64,000 nucleotides of DNA from Nocardioides houyundeii (GTDB lineage Bacteria > Actinomycetota > Actinomycetes > Propionibacteriales > Nocardioidaceae), in assembly GCF_002865585.1 (NCBI RefSeq), contig NZ_CP025581.1, positions 124,001 through 188,000 on the forward strand, written 5' to 3'. The notes beneath the pieces were generated by a model, which saw nothing but the letters and a program-made list of their open reading frames with translations, was not told the origin of the DNA and did no database searches. The position numbers and the translations under genes were made by a program. Positions 44,172-51,810 of the stretch are shown here, piece by piece; the stretch's first letter is position 1, and every line of letters begins with the position of its first letter.

Positions 44172-44717
44172 CTAGCCGTGATCGGTGCTGCGCTCGTGGG
44201 CAGCGAGGTAGTCCTCGAGCCAGGCGATCCAGAACTGCTCCAGGCCGATGCCCCCTCGGAGCACGAGGTACTGGTCGAGCTCGTGGCCGGTCAGGGCCGA
44301 CGGGTCGTCGTACTCCTTCTCCAGCTGGCGGTAGTGCGCGAGCCGGAGCTGGTGGTCGGCGGCGTTGCCGCGCAGCACCTCGAGGACCGCCTCGCGGTCG
44401 CCGAAGGAGGCGCCGCGCATCCGGACCGCCACCTCGCTGCGGAGCTCCTCCATCGGGGTCGGCGCGGCGAGCCAGTCGCTCAGCGCCCGCGCGCCGGCGG
44501 CCGTCACCCGGTAGACCTTCTTGTCGGGCTTGCCGGACTGCCCCACGACCTCGACGGCGAGCCAGCCGTCTCCCTCCATCCGCCCCAGCACCCGGTAGAT
44601 CTGCTGGTGCGTGGCGTGCCAGAAGAAGCCGATGGAGCGGTCGAAGCGGCGCGCCAGCTCCAGCCCGGAACCGGGCTTCTCGCTGAGCGCCACCAGGAGG
44701 GCGTGTTCAAGGGCCAC
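44172..44717 (-). CDS. PadR-family transcriptional regulator
   Basis: A 181-residue winged-helix regulator: LEHALLVALSEKPGSGLELA, ATHQQIYRVLGRMEGDGWLA and DKKVYRVTAAGARALSDWLA form the DNA-binding domain, and the helical C-terminal half (REAVLEVLRGNAADHQLRLA) dimerises, typical of PadR subfamily 1. The start is GTG at 44715-44717. A nested palindrome lies 22 bases upstream (44739-44755), between this gene and the divergent dipeptidase operon, so it may control padR-fadH and the operon together. Its ligand is unknown; phenolic acids are bound by some relatives. Confidence 0.9.
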   Translation of the reverse strand: MALEHALLVALSEKPGSGLELARRFDRSIGFFWHATHQQIYRVLGRMEGDGWLAVEVVGQSGKPDKKVYRVTAAGARALSDWLAAPTPMEELRSEVAVRMRGASFGDREAVLEVLRGNAADHQLRLAHYRQLEKEYDDPSALTGHELDQYLVLRGGIGLEQFWIAWLEDYLAAHERSTDHG

Positions 44718-44738
44718 CGGGGGAGGATGGCACAGCTA

Positions 44739-44755
44739 TGCAACTCGTTGCAACG
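44739..44755. promoter_or_regulatory. Nested palindrome between padR and the van-like operon
   Basis: TGCAAC-TC-GTTGCA (44739-44752) overlaps a second palindrome CGTTGCAACG (44746-44755). It lies 22 bases before the PadR start and 93 before the dipeptidase ATG. A likely PadR operator, although PadR sites often read ATGT-N8-ACAT. Confidence 0.55.
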
Positions 44756-44847
44756 GGTCTCACGTATGGCGCCTCTCATCCTCCGGGCCAGCGCCTCGGC
44801 ACCTGAGGTGGAGGCGGGCGACCGGGGTCGCGGGAGAACGTGAAGCC

Positions 44848-45471
44848 ATGACGATCCTCCTCTCGGACCCACGGGTCCACGCCGTGCCGGTCCGTGAGAA
44901 CGGCGACCAGCTGGTCCGGCTCGCCGCCGGCTTCGGGCCCGCGCGGGCGCTGGTGCGCTCCGGCCTCGCCGAGTGTCTCGAGACCGCCGCCGCGCAGCTG
45001 CCGCCCGGAGTGGCGCTGCGGGTGGTCGAGGGTCACCGCACCGCCAGCGACCAGCAGGCGATCATCGCCACCTACACCGCCGAGCTCCGGGCCGCCCGGC
45101 CCGGCATCCCGGCCGCGGAGCTGGCGCGCCTGACCAGCCGCTTCGTCGCCCCCCTCGAGGTCGCCCCGCACGTGGCCGGCGGTGCCGTGGACCTCACCCT
45201 GGTCGACGCCACCGGCGCCGAGCTCGACCTCGGCACCGCCATCGACGCTACCCCGGAGGCCTCCCAGGGACGCTGCTTCACCGCGGCGACCGGGATCGGC
45301 GCCGAGGCTCGCGCGCACCGCGACCTGCTCGCCCGCGTGCTGGGGGCTGCCGGGCTGGTGAACTACCCCACCGAGTGGTGGCACTGGAGCTACGGCGACC
45401 GCTACTGGGCGCTGACCACCGGCGCTCCGGCCGCGCTCTACGGCCCGGTCGACCTGGCGGTCGCGGCATGA
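44848..45471 (+). CDS. VanX-like D-alanyl-D-alanine dipeptidase (M15D)
   Basis: A 207-residue zinc dipeptidase of the VanX family, which hydrolyses free D-Ala-D-Ala. The family residues can all be placed: Arg64 in RVVEGHRTASDQQ, zinc His108 and Asp115 in PHVAGGAVDLT, base Glu176 and zinc His179 in TEWWHW, with spacing close to VanX. No signal peptide is seen, so it is cytoplasmic, as VanX is. The ATG at 44848 precedes IL-SDPRV. It is the first gene of a six-gene run in which each start overlaps the previous stop (ATGA or GTGA), pointing to coordinated removal and replacement of D-Ala-D-Ala. Confidence 0.87.
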   Translation: MTILLSDPRVHAVPVRENGDQLVRLAAGFGPARALVRSGLAECLETAAAQLPPGVALRVVEGHRTASDQQAIIATYTAELRAARPGIPAAELARLTSRFVAPLEVAPHVAGGAVDLTLVDATGAELDLGTAIDATPEASQGRCFTAATGIGAEARAHRDLLARVLGAAGLVNYPTEWWHWSYGDRYWALTTGAPAALYGPVDLAVAA

Positions 45472-45542
45472 GCGCGGTGCCTGTGAGCGCGGTGCCTGTG
45501 AGCGCGGTGCCCGTGAGCGCGGTGACCGTGAGCGCGGTGACC
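45468..45542 (+). repeat. Five tandem 15-base units at the 5' end of the racemase gene
   Basis: Unit GTGAGCGCGGTGCCT (first copy starts ATG) repeated five times with changes only in the last bases (CCT, CCT, CCC, ACC, ACC). Each unit keeps the reading frame and contains two GTG codons, so copy-number change would alter only the N-terminus. Confidence 0.92.
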
Positions 45543-46667
45543 GGCCTGTCGGGGCCGCTGCTGGCCGTCGACCCGGCCGCGGTCGCGGCCAACACCCGGC
45601 TGCTGGCCGGGCGCACCGGTGCCGAGGTGATGGCCGTGGTCAAGGCCGACGGCTTCGGCCACGGCGCCGTCGAGGTGGCCCGCGCCGCGCTCCTGGGGGG
45701 CGCGACCTCGTTGGGGGTGACCAGCATCGAGGAGGCGCTGCCGCTGCGCGAGGCCGGACTGGACGTCCCCCTCCTCAGCTGGCTCAACCCGGTCGGGGCC
45801 GACTTCGCCACCGCCGTCCACGCGCAGGTGGAGCTCGCCGTCCCCTCGCTCGAGCACCTGGCGGCGATCGCCCGACAGGGGATCGGCGCCCGGGTGCACC
45901 TGCACCTGGACACCGGTCTGGCCCGCGACGGCGCCGCCCCGGCCGAGTGGGCCGCGCTGTGCCGAGCGGCCCGGGTCGCCGAGCGCGCCGGCCGGCTGCG
46001 GGTGGTGGGCGTGATGGGGCACCTGGCCTGCGCCGACGAGCCCGGCCACCCCGCCAACGCGGCCGGCCGCCTCCGCTTCGCCTGGGGCCTGCGGGTCGCC
46101 CGCGCCGCCGGGCTGAAGCCCGCCGCCCGGCACCTGGCCGCCACCGCTGCCGCCCTGACCGACCCGCTGTCCCACCACACCCTGGTCCGGGTCGGCGCGG
46201 GCCTGGTCGGGATCGACCCGACCCGGGACGGTGCCGGCAGCACCCTGCTGCGGCCCGCGATGACCCTGACCGCGCCGGTGGTGACCGTCCGCCGGGTGCG
46301 CGCCGGTACGCCGGTCGGCTACGGCCACACCTGGACCGCCCCGGCGGCGACCACGCTGGGCCTGCTCCCCCTGGGGTACGCCGACGGGCTGCCGCGGGCG
46401 GCGTCCGGGCGGGCCGAGGTGCTGCTGCGCGGCCGGCGTCGCCCCGTGGTCGGGCGGATCTCGATGGACCAGGTGGTCGTCGACCTGGGCGAGGAGGAGG
46501 TGCGGCTGGGCGAGGTGGCGACCGTGTTCGGGCCCGGTGATGACGGGGAGCCGACCGCGGCCGACTGGGCGCGCTGGTCCGACACCCTGGAGCACGAGGT
46601 CGTCACCGGCCTCGGCGCCCGGGTGCACCGGGTGGTCGCCCGCTCCGGACTGCGGAGCCTGGCATGA
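45468..46667 (+). CDS. Alanine racemase-type PLP enzyme with repeated N-terminus
   Basis: A 399-residue fold-type III PLP racemase. PLP-binding Lys59 is in MAVVKADGFGHG; the TIM barrel has HLHLDTGLARDG and VGVMGHLACAD, and the C-terminal domain GTPVGYGHTW (catalytic Tyr) and VGRISMDQVVVDLG. It would racemise L/D-alanine or serine; these cannot be told apart here. Residues 1-25 are five copies of a 5-residue unit (SAVPV or SAVTV) from a 15-base repeat, absent from usual racemases, so translation might also begin at inner GTG codons. It follows vanX by an ATGA overlap and is followed by a ligase; VanT serine racemases occupy this place in D-Ala-D-Ser cassettes. Confidence 0.88.
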   Translation: MSAVPVSAVPVSAVPVSAVTVSAVTGLSGPLLAVDPAAVAANTRLLAGRTGAEVMAVVKADGFGHGAVEVARAALLGGATSLGVTSIEEALPLREAGLDVPLLSWLNPVGADFATAVHAQVELAVPSLEHLAAIARQGIGARVHLHLDTGLARDGAAPAEWAALCRAARVAERAGRLRVVGVMGHLACADEPGHPANAAGRLRFAWGLRVARAAGLKPAARHLAATAAALTDPLSHHTLVRVGAGLVGIDPTRDGAGSTLLRPAMTLTAPVVTVRRVRAGTPVGYGHTWTAPAATTLGLLPLGYADGLPRAASGRAEVLLRGRRRPVVGRISMDQVVVDLGEEEVRLGEVATVFGPGDDGEPTAADWARWSDTLEHEVVTGLGARVHRVVARSGLRSLA

Positions 46668-47605
46668 GCCGGGTGGCCGTGATCGGCGGCGGCCAGAACT
46701 GCGAGCACGAGGTCTCGCTCGCCTCGGCGGCCTCGGTCGCCGACGCGCTGGCGAGCTGCGGCCACGAGGTCGTGCGACTCACCATCAGCCCCGACGGCGC
46801 GTGGTGCGACGCCGACCGCCGGCCGATCGGGCTCGCCGCGGCCGTCGAGGTGCTGCGCGGCTGCGACGTCGTGGTCCCGGTGGTGCACGGCCCGCGCGGG
46901 GAGGACGGCACGCTCGCCGCCCTGTGCGACCTCGCCGGGGTCCGCTACGTCGGCTCCGGCCTGCGCGCCGGGGCGCTGGCGATGGACAAGTGGACCACCA
47001 AGCTGGTCGCGGGAGCCGTCGGCATCGCCACCGCCCCCGGGGTGCTGCTCACCCCGGCCAGCGCACCGACGTACGCCTGGAGCCACCCGGTGGTGGTCAA
47101 GCCGGTCGCCGCCGGCTCCAGCCACGGCGTCTCCCTGGTCCGCACGCCCGAGGAGCTGCCCACCGCCCTCGCGGCCGCCCTCGCGCTGGACGACCGGGTG
47201 CTGGTGGAGGACCTGGTGGTCGGCCGGGAGGTCGACGTCGCCGTGCTGGGCCGCGCCGACGGCTCCCGGACCTGCTCGCCTGCCCTGGAGATCGTGGTCG
47301 ACGGCCTCTTCGACCTCGAGACCAAGTACGACGGCAGCGCCGACTTCCGGCTGCCCGCCGCCCTGGACGAGGTGGAGCGCAAGGCGCTGGAGGAGGCCGC
47401 CCTGGCGACGTACGACGCCCTGGGCTGTGCCGGGGTCGCGCGCGTCGACTTCTTCCTCACCGCCGCCGGTCCGGTGCTCAACGAGGTCAACACCATGCCC
47501 GGCTTCACCGCGGCCTCTCAGGTGCCCCGGATGTTCGCCGCCGCCGGCCTGCCCTACGCCGAGCTGCTCGACCTGCTGGTGCGCGACGCGCTCGCCGCCC
47601 CGTGA
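46664..47605 (+). CDS. D-alanine-D-alanine (D-Ala-D-X) ligase
   Basis: A 313-residue ATP-grasp ligase, a size like DdlB. AVIGGGQNCEHEVSLASAAS (N-terminal glycine loop), VVHGPRGEDGTLAAL, VVVKPVAAGSSHGVSLV (ATP-grasp Lys), the omega-loop region FDLETKYDGSAD and VDFFLTAAGPVLNEVNTMPG (metal-binding Glu/Asn) are all present. The omega loop keeps Lys-Tyr, which in this family favours D-Ala at the second position, but D-Ser ligases can look similar; the His of D-lactate ligases is absent. The start overlaps the racemase stop (ATGA). Housekeeping ddl is expected elsewhere, so this copy may be specialised. Confidence 0.87.
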   Translation: MSRVAVIGGGQNCEHEVSLASAASVADALASCGHEVVRLTISPDGAWCDADRRPIGLAAAVEVLRGCDVVVPVVHGPRGEDGTLAALCDLAGVRYVGSGLRAGALAMDKWTTKLVAGAVGIATAPGVLLTPASAPTYAWSHPVVVKPVAAGSSHGVSLVRTPEELPTALAAALALDDRVLVEDLVVGREVDVAVLGRADGSRTCSPALEIVVDGLFDLETKYDGSADFRLPAALDEVERKALEEAALATYDALGCAGVARVDFFLTAAGPVLNEVNTMPGFTAASQVPRMFAAAGLPYAELLDLLVRDALAAP

Positions 47606-48609
47606 GGGCCCGGATCCAGGGCCTGGACCTGCTCCGCGGGATCGCCATCGCCCTGGTGATGCTGCGGCACGCACTCCCGGAGCAGCTCCCGGGCGCCGGC
47701 GTGGTCGGCGTGGTGATGTTCTTCGCGCTGAGCGGCTACCTGATCACCGGCCTGCTGCTGGAGGAGCTGCACAGCACCGGGCGGGTGGACCTGCGCCGCT
47801 TCTACCTGCGTCGCGCCCGGCGGCTGCTGCCCGCACTGGGGTTCCTGGTGCTCGGCGTGGTGCTGGTGACGCTCACCCTGGACCCGCTCGGCGACCGCGC
47901 CGAGCTGCCCAGGACCGTCGCGGTCGCCCTGACCTGGACCGGCAACCTGCCGTTCGGCCACGCCAGCGACGCCACCTTCCACCTGTGGACCCTGGCGACC
48001 GAGGAGCAGTTCTACCTGCTCTGGCCCGCCGTGCTGGCTCTCGCCTTCGCCCGGCGCCGCATCGGTACGGCGCTGCTGGCGGTCGCCGCCGCCTGCCTCG
48101 GCGCCTGCATCCTCACCCTGGTGCTGCTGGCCGACGCCCCGGACCTGGCCTACTCGCTGCCCACCTCGTGGGCGGTCTGCTTCGTGATCGGCGCCGGCAT
48201 CCGGGTCTACGGCGACCGCATCGGCCCGGTGCTGGCCCGCTGCCCCGGGTGGGTGCCGGCGGCGGCCGTGGCCGGGCTGGCGGTGCTGAGCGTGATTCCA
48301 TTGCGCGGACACGCACTGACCTACCTGGCGGGAGGACCGGCCATCGCTTCCCTGACCGCGGTGCTGCTGATCGCCTGGCGCGGCTGGACGCAGGTGCGCA
48401 ACCCCGGTCTCCGAGCCCTGGTGTGGCTCGGCACCGTCTCCTACTCGGCGTACCTGTGGAACTATCCGCTCACCATGTGGCTCCGCCCCCACCTCGACCA
48501 CGCCGGCCTGCTGGCCGCGGTGCTCACCCTGCCACTCGCGGCCCTGGGCTGGTACGCCGTGGAGCAGCCGCTGCAGGCGCGTCGCCGTTCCGAGCGGGTC
48601 CCGGCATGA
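47602..48609 (+). CDS. Acyltransferase-3 family membrane protein
   Basis: A 335-residue membrane protein with about 10 hydrophobic segments. Family features are the first helix GLDLLRGIAIALVMLRHALP with its His, FFALSGYLITGLLLEEL, DLRRFYLRRARRLLPAL and FHLWTLATEEQFYLLWP. Acyltransferase-3 proteins acylate sugars, peptidoglycan or lipids at the membrane; the same domain forms the membrane half of VanT serine racemases, which transports or senses serine. Here it is a separate protein after the ligase. GTG at 47602 overlaps the ligase stop (GTGA). Confidence 0.87.
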   Translation: MRARIQGLDLLRGIAIALVMLRHALPEQLPGAGVVGVVMFFALSGYLITGLLLEELHSTGRVDLRRFYLRRARRLLPALGFLVLGVVLVTLTLDPLGDRAELPRTVAVALTWTGNLPFGHASDATFHLWTLATEEQFYLLWPAVLALAFARRRIGTALLAVAAACLGACILTLVLLADAPDLAYSLPTSWAVCFVIGAGIRVYGDRIGPVLARCPGWVPAAAVAGLAVLSVIPLRGHALTYLAGGPAIASLTAVLLIAWRGWTQVRNPGLRALVWLGTVSYSAYLWNYPLTMWLRPHLDHAGLLAAVLTLPLAALGWYAVEQPLQARRRSERVPA

Positions 48610-49898
48610 CCGGCGTGACGGGCATGACAGGCGTGACCCGCGACTGGCGGAGCTGGGCGCCCGACCTAGCGGTCGGGCTGGTGGTGCTGCTGGTCGGGCT
48701 GGTGGAGGCCACCGGCACCGACCTCGTCTACTCCTCCCGGACCTCCCTGGCGCTGGTCGCGCTCGGGATGGCCGCGGCCGCCGGGTTGAGCCGTCGGGCC
48801 CCCGGCATCGCGCTGCTGCTGGTCTGGGCGGTCTGCGGCATCCAGCTGCTCGGCAGCGTCGACCTGATGGTCTCCGAGGTGGCCGTCGCCGTGGTGGCGT
48901 TCGGCACTGCCCGCTGGGGATCGCTGCTCACCGTGTGGCTCAGCGCGCTCTCCATCCCCGCCGCGGGCCTGGTGGTCTTCGTGCTGCTCGCGGTCTCCCA
49001 GCTCTCCGGGCTGGTGGAGCAGGCGGGCGTGATGACGCTCGTCGAGCGTGCCTACTCCTACGGCGACACCTGGCAGCTCGCCGCGGCGCTGATCGGCGTC
49101 TCGGTGCTCGGCATCCCGTGGCTGGCCGGCCTGGCGCTGCGCTTCATGTCCCGGGCCCGGCGCTCGGAGATTTCGCAGGTCGCCGCCGAGGAGGACGCCG
49201 CCCAGGCGCACCGGGAGTCCGAGCAGGCCCGCGAGATCGCCCAGCTCCGCGAGGAGCAGGCGCGGATGGCGCGCGACGTGCACGACGTGGTGGGGCACTC
49301 ACTGGCGGTGATCCTGGCCCAGGCCGAGTCGGCGCAGTACCGCAAGGGCTCCGACACCGAGGCGCTCAAGGAGACGATGGCCACCATCGCGACGTCGGCC
49401 CGCACCTCCCTCCAGGACGTGCGCCAGGTGCTGACCACCACCGCGCAGCCGACGGTCCGCCTCGGCGGGCTCGACAGCCTGGTGGACGGCGTCCGGGCCA
49501 GCGGGCACCAGGTCCTCAGCACCGAGGAGGGGACGCCCCAGCCGCTGCCCCCGGACCTGGAGACGGTGGCCTACCGGGTGCTGCAGGAGATGCTCACCAA
49601 CGCGATCCGGCACGGTCGGCGCGACTCGGTGGTGCACGTGGAGCGGCACTGGGAGGGTGAGCTGCGTATCGAGGTCCGCAACGTGGTCGACACCTCCGAG
49701 GACCTGACGGCCCCGATCGCCGCGGTGGACGTCGCTCGCATGACGAGCGAGCCGCGGTCCGGCGGCCGGGGGGTCGAGGGGATGCGCCGCCGGCTGGAGG
49801 CGGCCGGCGGACGGCTCGACGTACGGCGTCGCCAGGAGGAGTCCGGCCCCACCTTCACCGCCACCGCCTGGCTGCCGTTGCGGTCGGTGGCCTCGTGA
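48606..49898 (+). CDS. Membrane sensor histidine kinase (NarL-partner type)
   Basis: A 430-residue membrane kinase. Six hydrophobic segments lie in residues 20-180; a coiled coil (ISQVAAEEDAAQAHRESEQA) leads to the HisKA_3 dimerisation domain with phospho-acceptor His226 in MARDVHDVVGHSLAV, and an HATPase domain (QEMLTNAIRHGRR with the N box, GGRGVEGMRRRLEAAGG) closes it. N-terminus MTGVTGMTGVT comes from two imperfect 18-base units. ATG overlaps the previous stop. With no extracellular domain it probably senses a membrane signal. Its partner is the next gene; together they may control this operon. Confidence 0.92.
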   Translation: MTGVTGMTGVTRDWRSWAPDLAVGLVVLLVGLVEATGTDLVYSSRTSLALVALGMAAAAGLSRRAPGIALLLVWAVCGIQLLGSVDLMVSEVAVAVVAFGTARWGSLLTVWLSALSIPAAGLVVFVLLAVSQLSGLVEQAGVMTLVERAYSYGDTWQLAAALIGVSVLGIPWLAGLALRFMSRARRSEISQVAAEEDAAQAHRESEQAREIAQLREEQARMARDVHDVVGHSLAVILAQAESAQYRKGSDTEALKETMATIATSARTSLQDVRQVLTTTAQPTVRLGGLDSLVDGVRASGHQVLSTEEGTPQPLPPDLETVAYRVLQEMLTNAIRHGRRDSVVHVERHWEGELRIEVRNVVDTSEDLTAPIAAVDVARMTSEPRSGGRGVEGMRRRLEAAGGRLDVRRRQEESGPTFTATAWLPLRSVAS

Positions 49899-50572
49899 GC
49901 GCGCCCGCCGAGGAGATCAGGGTGCTCCTGGTCGACGACCAGGAGCTCTTCCGGGCCGGCGTCTCGGTGATCGTGGACGCCCAGGAGGGCATGAGCGTGG
50001 TCGGCCAGGCCGGTGACGGCATCGAGGCGCTGCGCCTGGTCGAGGAGCTCGAGCCCGACGTGGTGCTGATGGACATCCGGATGCCCGAGATGGACGGGGT
50101 TGAGGCGACCCGGCAGCTGTTCTCCCGCGAGCGGGTCGCCAGGCGGAGCAAGCCGCTGCGGGTGGTGGTGCTGACCACCTTCAACCTCGACGACCGGGCG
50201 GCCACCGCGATCCGGCACGGTGCCAGCGGCTTCCTGCTCAAGGACACCACGCCGCTGATGCTGCGCGACGCGATCCGCACCGTGCACGCCGGCAACGCGG
50301 TGCTGGCGCCGGCGGACCTCTCCGCGCTGCTGGAGGGACAGTTCCGCTCCGCCTCGCCCGCGCCGACGGCGTACCTCGGCCTGACCGAGAAGGAGCGGGA
50401 GATCTTCGAGGCCGTGGCCCGAGGGCTCTCCAACACCGAGATCGCGGGACAGGTCTTCGCCAGCGAGTCGACGGTGAAGACGCACGTCGGCGCCATCCTG
50501 CGCAAGCTCGCGCTGCGGGACCGGGTGCAGATCGTGGTCTTCGCGCACGAGCACGGGCTGGCGTCCGGCTGA
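49895..50572 (+). CDS. NarL/LuxR-family response regulator
   Basis: A 225-residue response regulator. Receiver domain with acidic pair DD near 14-15 (LLVDDQELFRAGVSV), phospho-acceptor Asp60 in VVLMDIRMPEMDG and Lys in FLLKDTTPLML; LuxR-type HTH in the last 65 residues (LTEKEREIFEAVARGLSNTE, STVKTHVGAILRKLALRDRV). It overlaps the kinase stop by 4 bases (GTGA), so it is the cognate partner. Unlike VanR of classical van operons (OmpR type), this is a NarL-type regulator. No binding site could be assigned. Confidence 0.93.
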   Translation: MSAPAEEIRVLLVDDQELFRAGVSVIVDAQEGMSVVGQAGDGIEALRLVEELEPDVVLMDIRMPEMDGVEATRQLFSRERVARRSKPLRVVVLTTFNLDDRAATAIRHGASGFLLKDTTPLMLRDAIRTVHAGNAVLAPADLSALLEGQFRSASPAPTAYLGLTEKEREIFEAVARGLSNTEIAGQVFASESTVKTHVGAILRKLALRDRVQIVVFAHEHGLASG

Positions 50573-50575
50573 ACC

Positions 50576-50597
50576 GTGACAGTGGTTCTGTCACAAT
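50576..50597 (+). promoter_or_regulatory. Operator/promoter of the CoA racemase gene, twin of the site at 62530
   Basis: GTGACA-GTGGTTC-TGTCAC with following AAT. The last six bases CACAAT (50592-50597) form a -10-like box 6 bases before the ATG at 50604. The twin site at 62530-62551 shares GTGACA-GT, the 7-base spacing and TGTCACAAT, so both are probably bound by one regulator. Confidence 0.68.
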
Positions 50598-50603
50598 GCC
50601 GAC

Positions 50604-51755
50604 ATGGTCTACGAACTCGGTCAGGGCACGGGCCCGCTCAGGGGCGTCAAGGTCGTCGAGATCGCCGGCATCGGTCCCGGGCCGCACGCGTGCACGATCC
50701 TGGCCGACCTCGGGGCCGACGTGATCCGCGTGGAGCGCCCGGGCGGCAACCCGCTCGGCGGCGGGCCGAGCGACCTGCTGACGCGTGGGCGCCCCAGCGT
50801 GGCGCTCGACCTCAAGCGCCCCGAGGCGGTGGCGGCGGTGCTGGAGCTGGTCGCCGGCGCCGACGTGCTGGTCGAGGGCATGCGGCCCGGGGTCACCGAG
50901 CGCCTGGGGCTGGGCCCCGACCAGTGCTGGGAGCGCAACCCCGCGCTGGTCTACGGTCGGATGACCGGCTGGGGCCAGGACGGCCCGCTGGCCGAGGTCG
51001 CCGGCCACGACATGAACTACCTCGCCCTCTCCGGGGTCCTGCACGGCCTGGGCCAGGACCCCGCCCGGCCGCACTTCCCGACCAACCTGCTCGGCGACTT
51101 CGGGGGCGGCTCCACCTACCTGGTGATCGGGGTGCTCGCCGCGCTGCTGGAGGCGAAGGTCTCCGGTCGGGGTCAGGTCGTGGACGCCGCCATCGTGGAC
51201 GGCGCCGCCCACCTCAACACCATGTACGCCGGCCTGCTGGGGATGGGCGTGCAGCGCGAGCAGCGCGCGGTCTCCCTGCTCGACGGCGGCGTGCCCTTCT
51301 ACGACGTCTACGAGACCAGCGACGGCCGTCACCTCTCGGTGGGTGCCCTGGAGCCCCAGTTCTACGCCGAGCTGCTGCGGCTGCTCGACCTCGAGCAGCT
51401 GCCGGACCGCAACGACCCGGCCAACCTGGCCACCATCCGCGAGGCCTTCACTGCGCGCTTCGCCGAGCGCACCCAGGCGGAGTGGGCCGAGGTCTTCGAC
51501 GGCACCGACGCCTGCGTGGCGCCGATCGTGCCGATGACCGAGGCGGCCCGGCACCCGCACCTGGTCGCGCGGGGCACCTACGTCGAGCGGGACGGGGTCG
51601 TGCAGCCCGCCCCCGCCCCGCGCTTCTCCCGGACCCGGCCCACGATCTCGATGTCGCCGCCGGCCACCGGCGGGCAGACCCGGGAGGCGCTGGCTGTCTG
51701 GGGCGTGACGGCGGTGGACGCGCTGCTCGACTCCGGAGCCGCCGTCCAGGCCTGA
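50604..51755 (+). CDS. Alpha-methylacyl-CoA racemase-like CoA transferase family III protein
   Basis: A 383-residue CaiB/BaiF-fold protein closest to AMACR/MCR, which interconverts (2R)- and (2S)-methylacyl-CoA so that branched acids can enter beta-oxidation. The catalytic pair is visible as His135 in EVAGHDMNYLALSGVLHGLG (MCR His126 motif) and Asp165 in NLLGDFGGGSTYL; EPQFYAELL carries a further conserved Glu. The ATG at 50604 is preceded by a promoter-like operator and no leader. It shares its operator with the thiolase-fadB operon, so a role in branched fatty-acid or sterol side-chain oxidation is inferred. Confidence 0.9.
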   Translation: MVYELGQGTGPLRGVKVVEIAGIGPGPHACTILADLGADVIRVERPGGNPLGGGPSDLLTRGRPSVALDLKRPEAVAAVLELVAGADVLVEGMRPGVTERLGLGPDQCWERNPALVYGRMTGWGQDGPLAEVAGHDMNYLALSGVLHGLGQDPARPHFPTNLLGDFGGGSTYLVIGVLAALLEAKVSGRGQVVDAAIVDGAAHLNTMYAGLLGMGVQREQRAVSLLDGGVPFYDVYETSDGRHLSVGALEPQFYAELLRLLDLEQLPDRNDPANLATIREAFTARFAERTQAEWAEVFDGTDACVAPIVPMTEAARHPHLVARGTYVERDGVVQPAPAPRFSRTRPTISMSPPATGGQTREALAVWGVTAVDALLDSGAAVQA

Positions 51756-51795
51756 CGGCGGTGGAGAACCCTCGGGCGCTGTGGGCGGGTGGGCC

Positions 51796-51801
51796 TAGGC
51801 T
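51796..51801 (+). promoter_or_regulatory. Putative -10 box of the ABC transporter operon
   Basis: TAGGCT, 9 bases before the ATG at 51811. No ribosome site follows, suggesting a leaderless or very short-leader transcript. Confidence 0.4.
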
Positions 51802-51810
51802 GGTCCGGAC

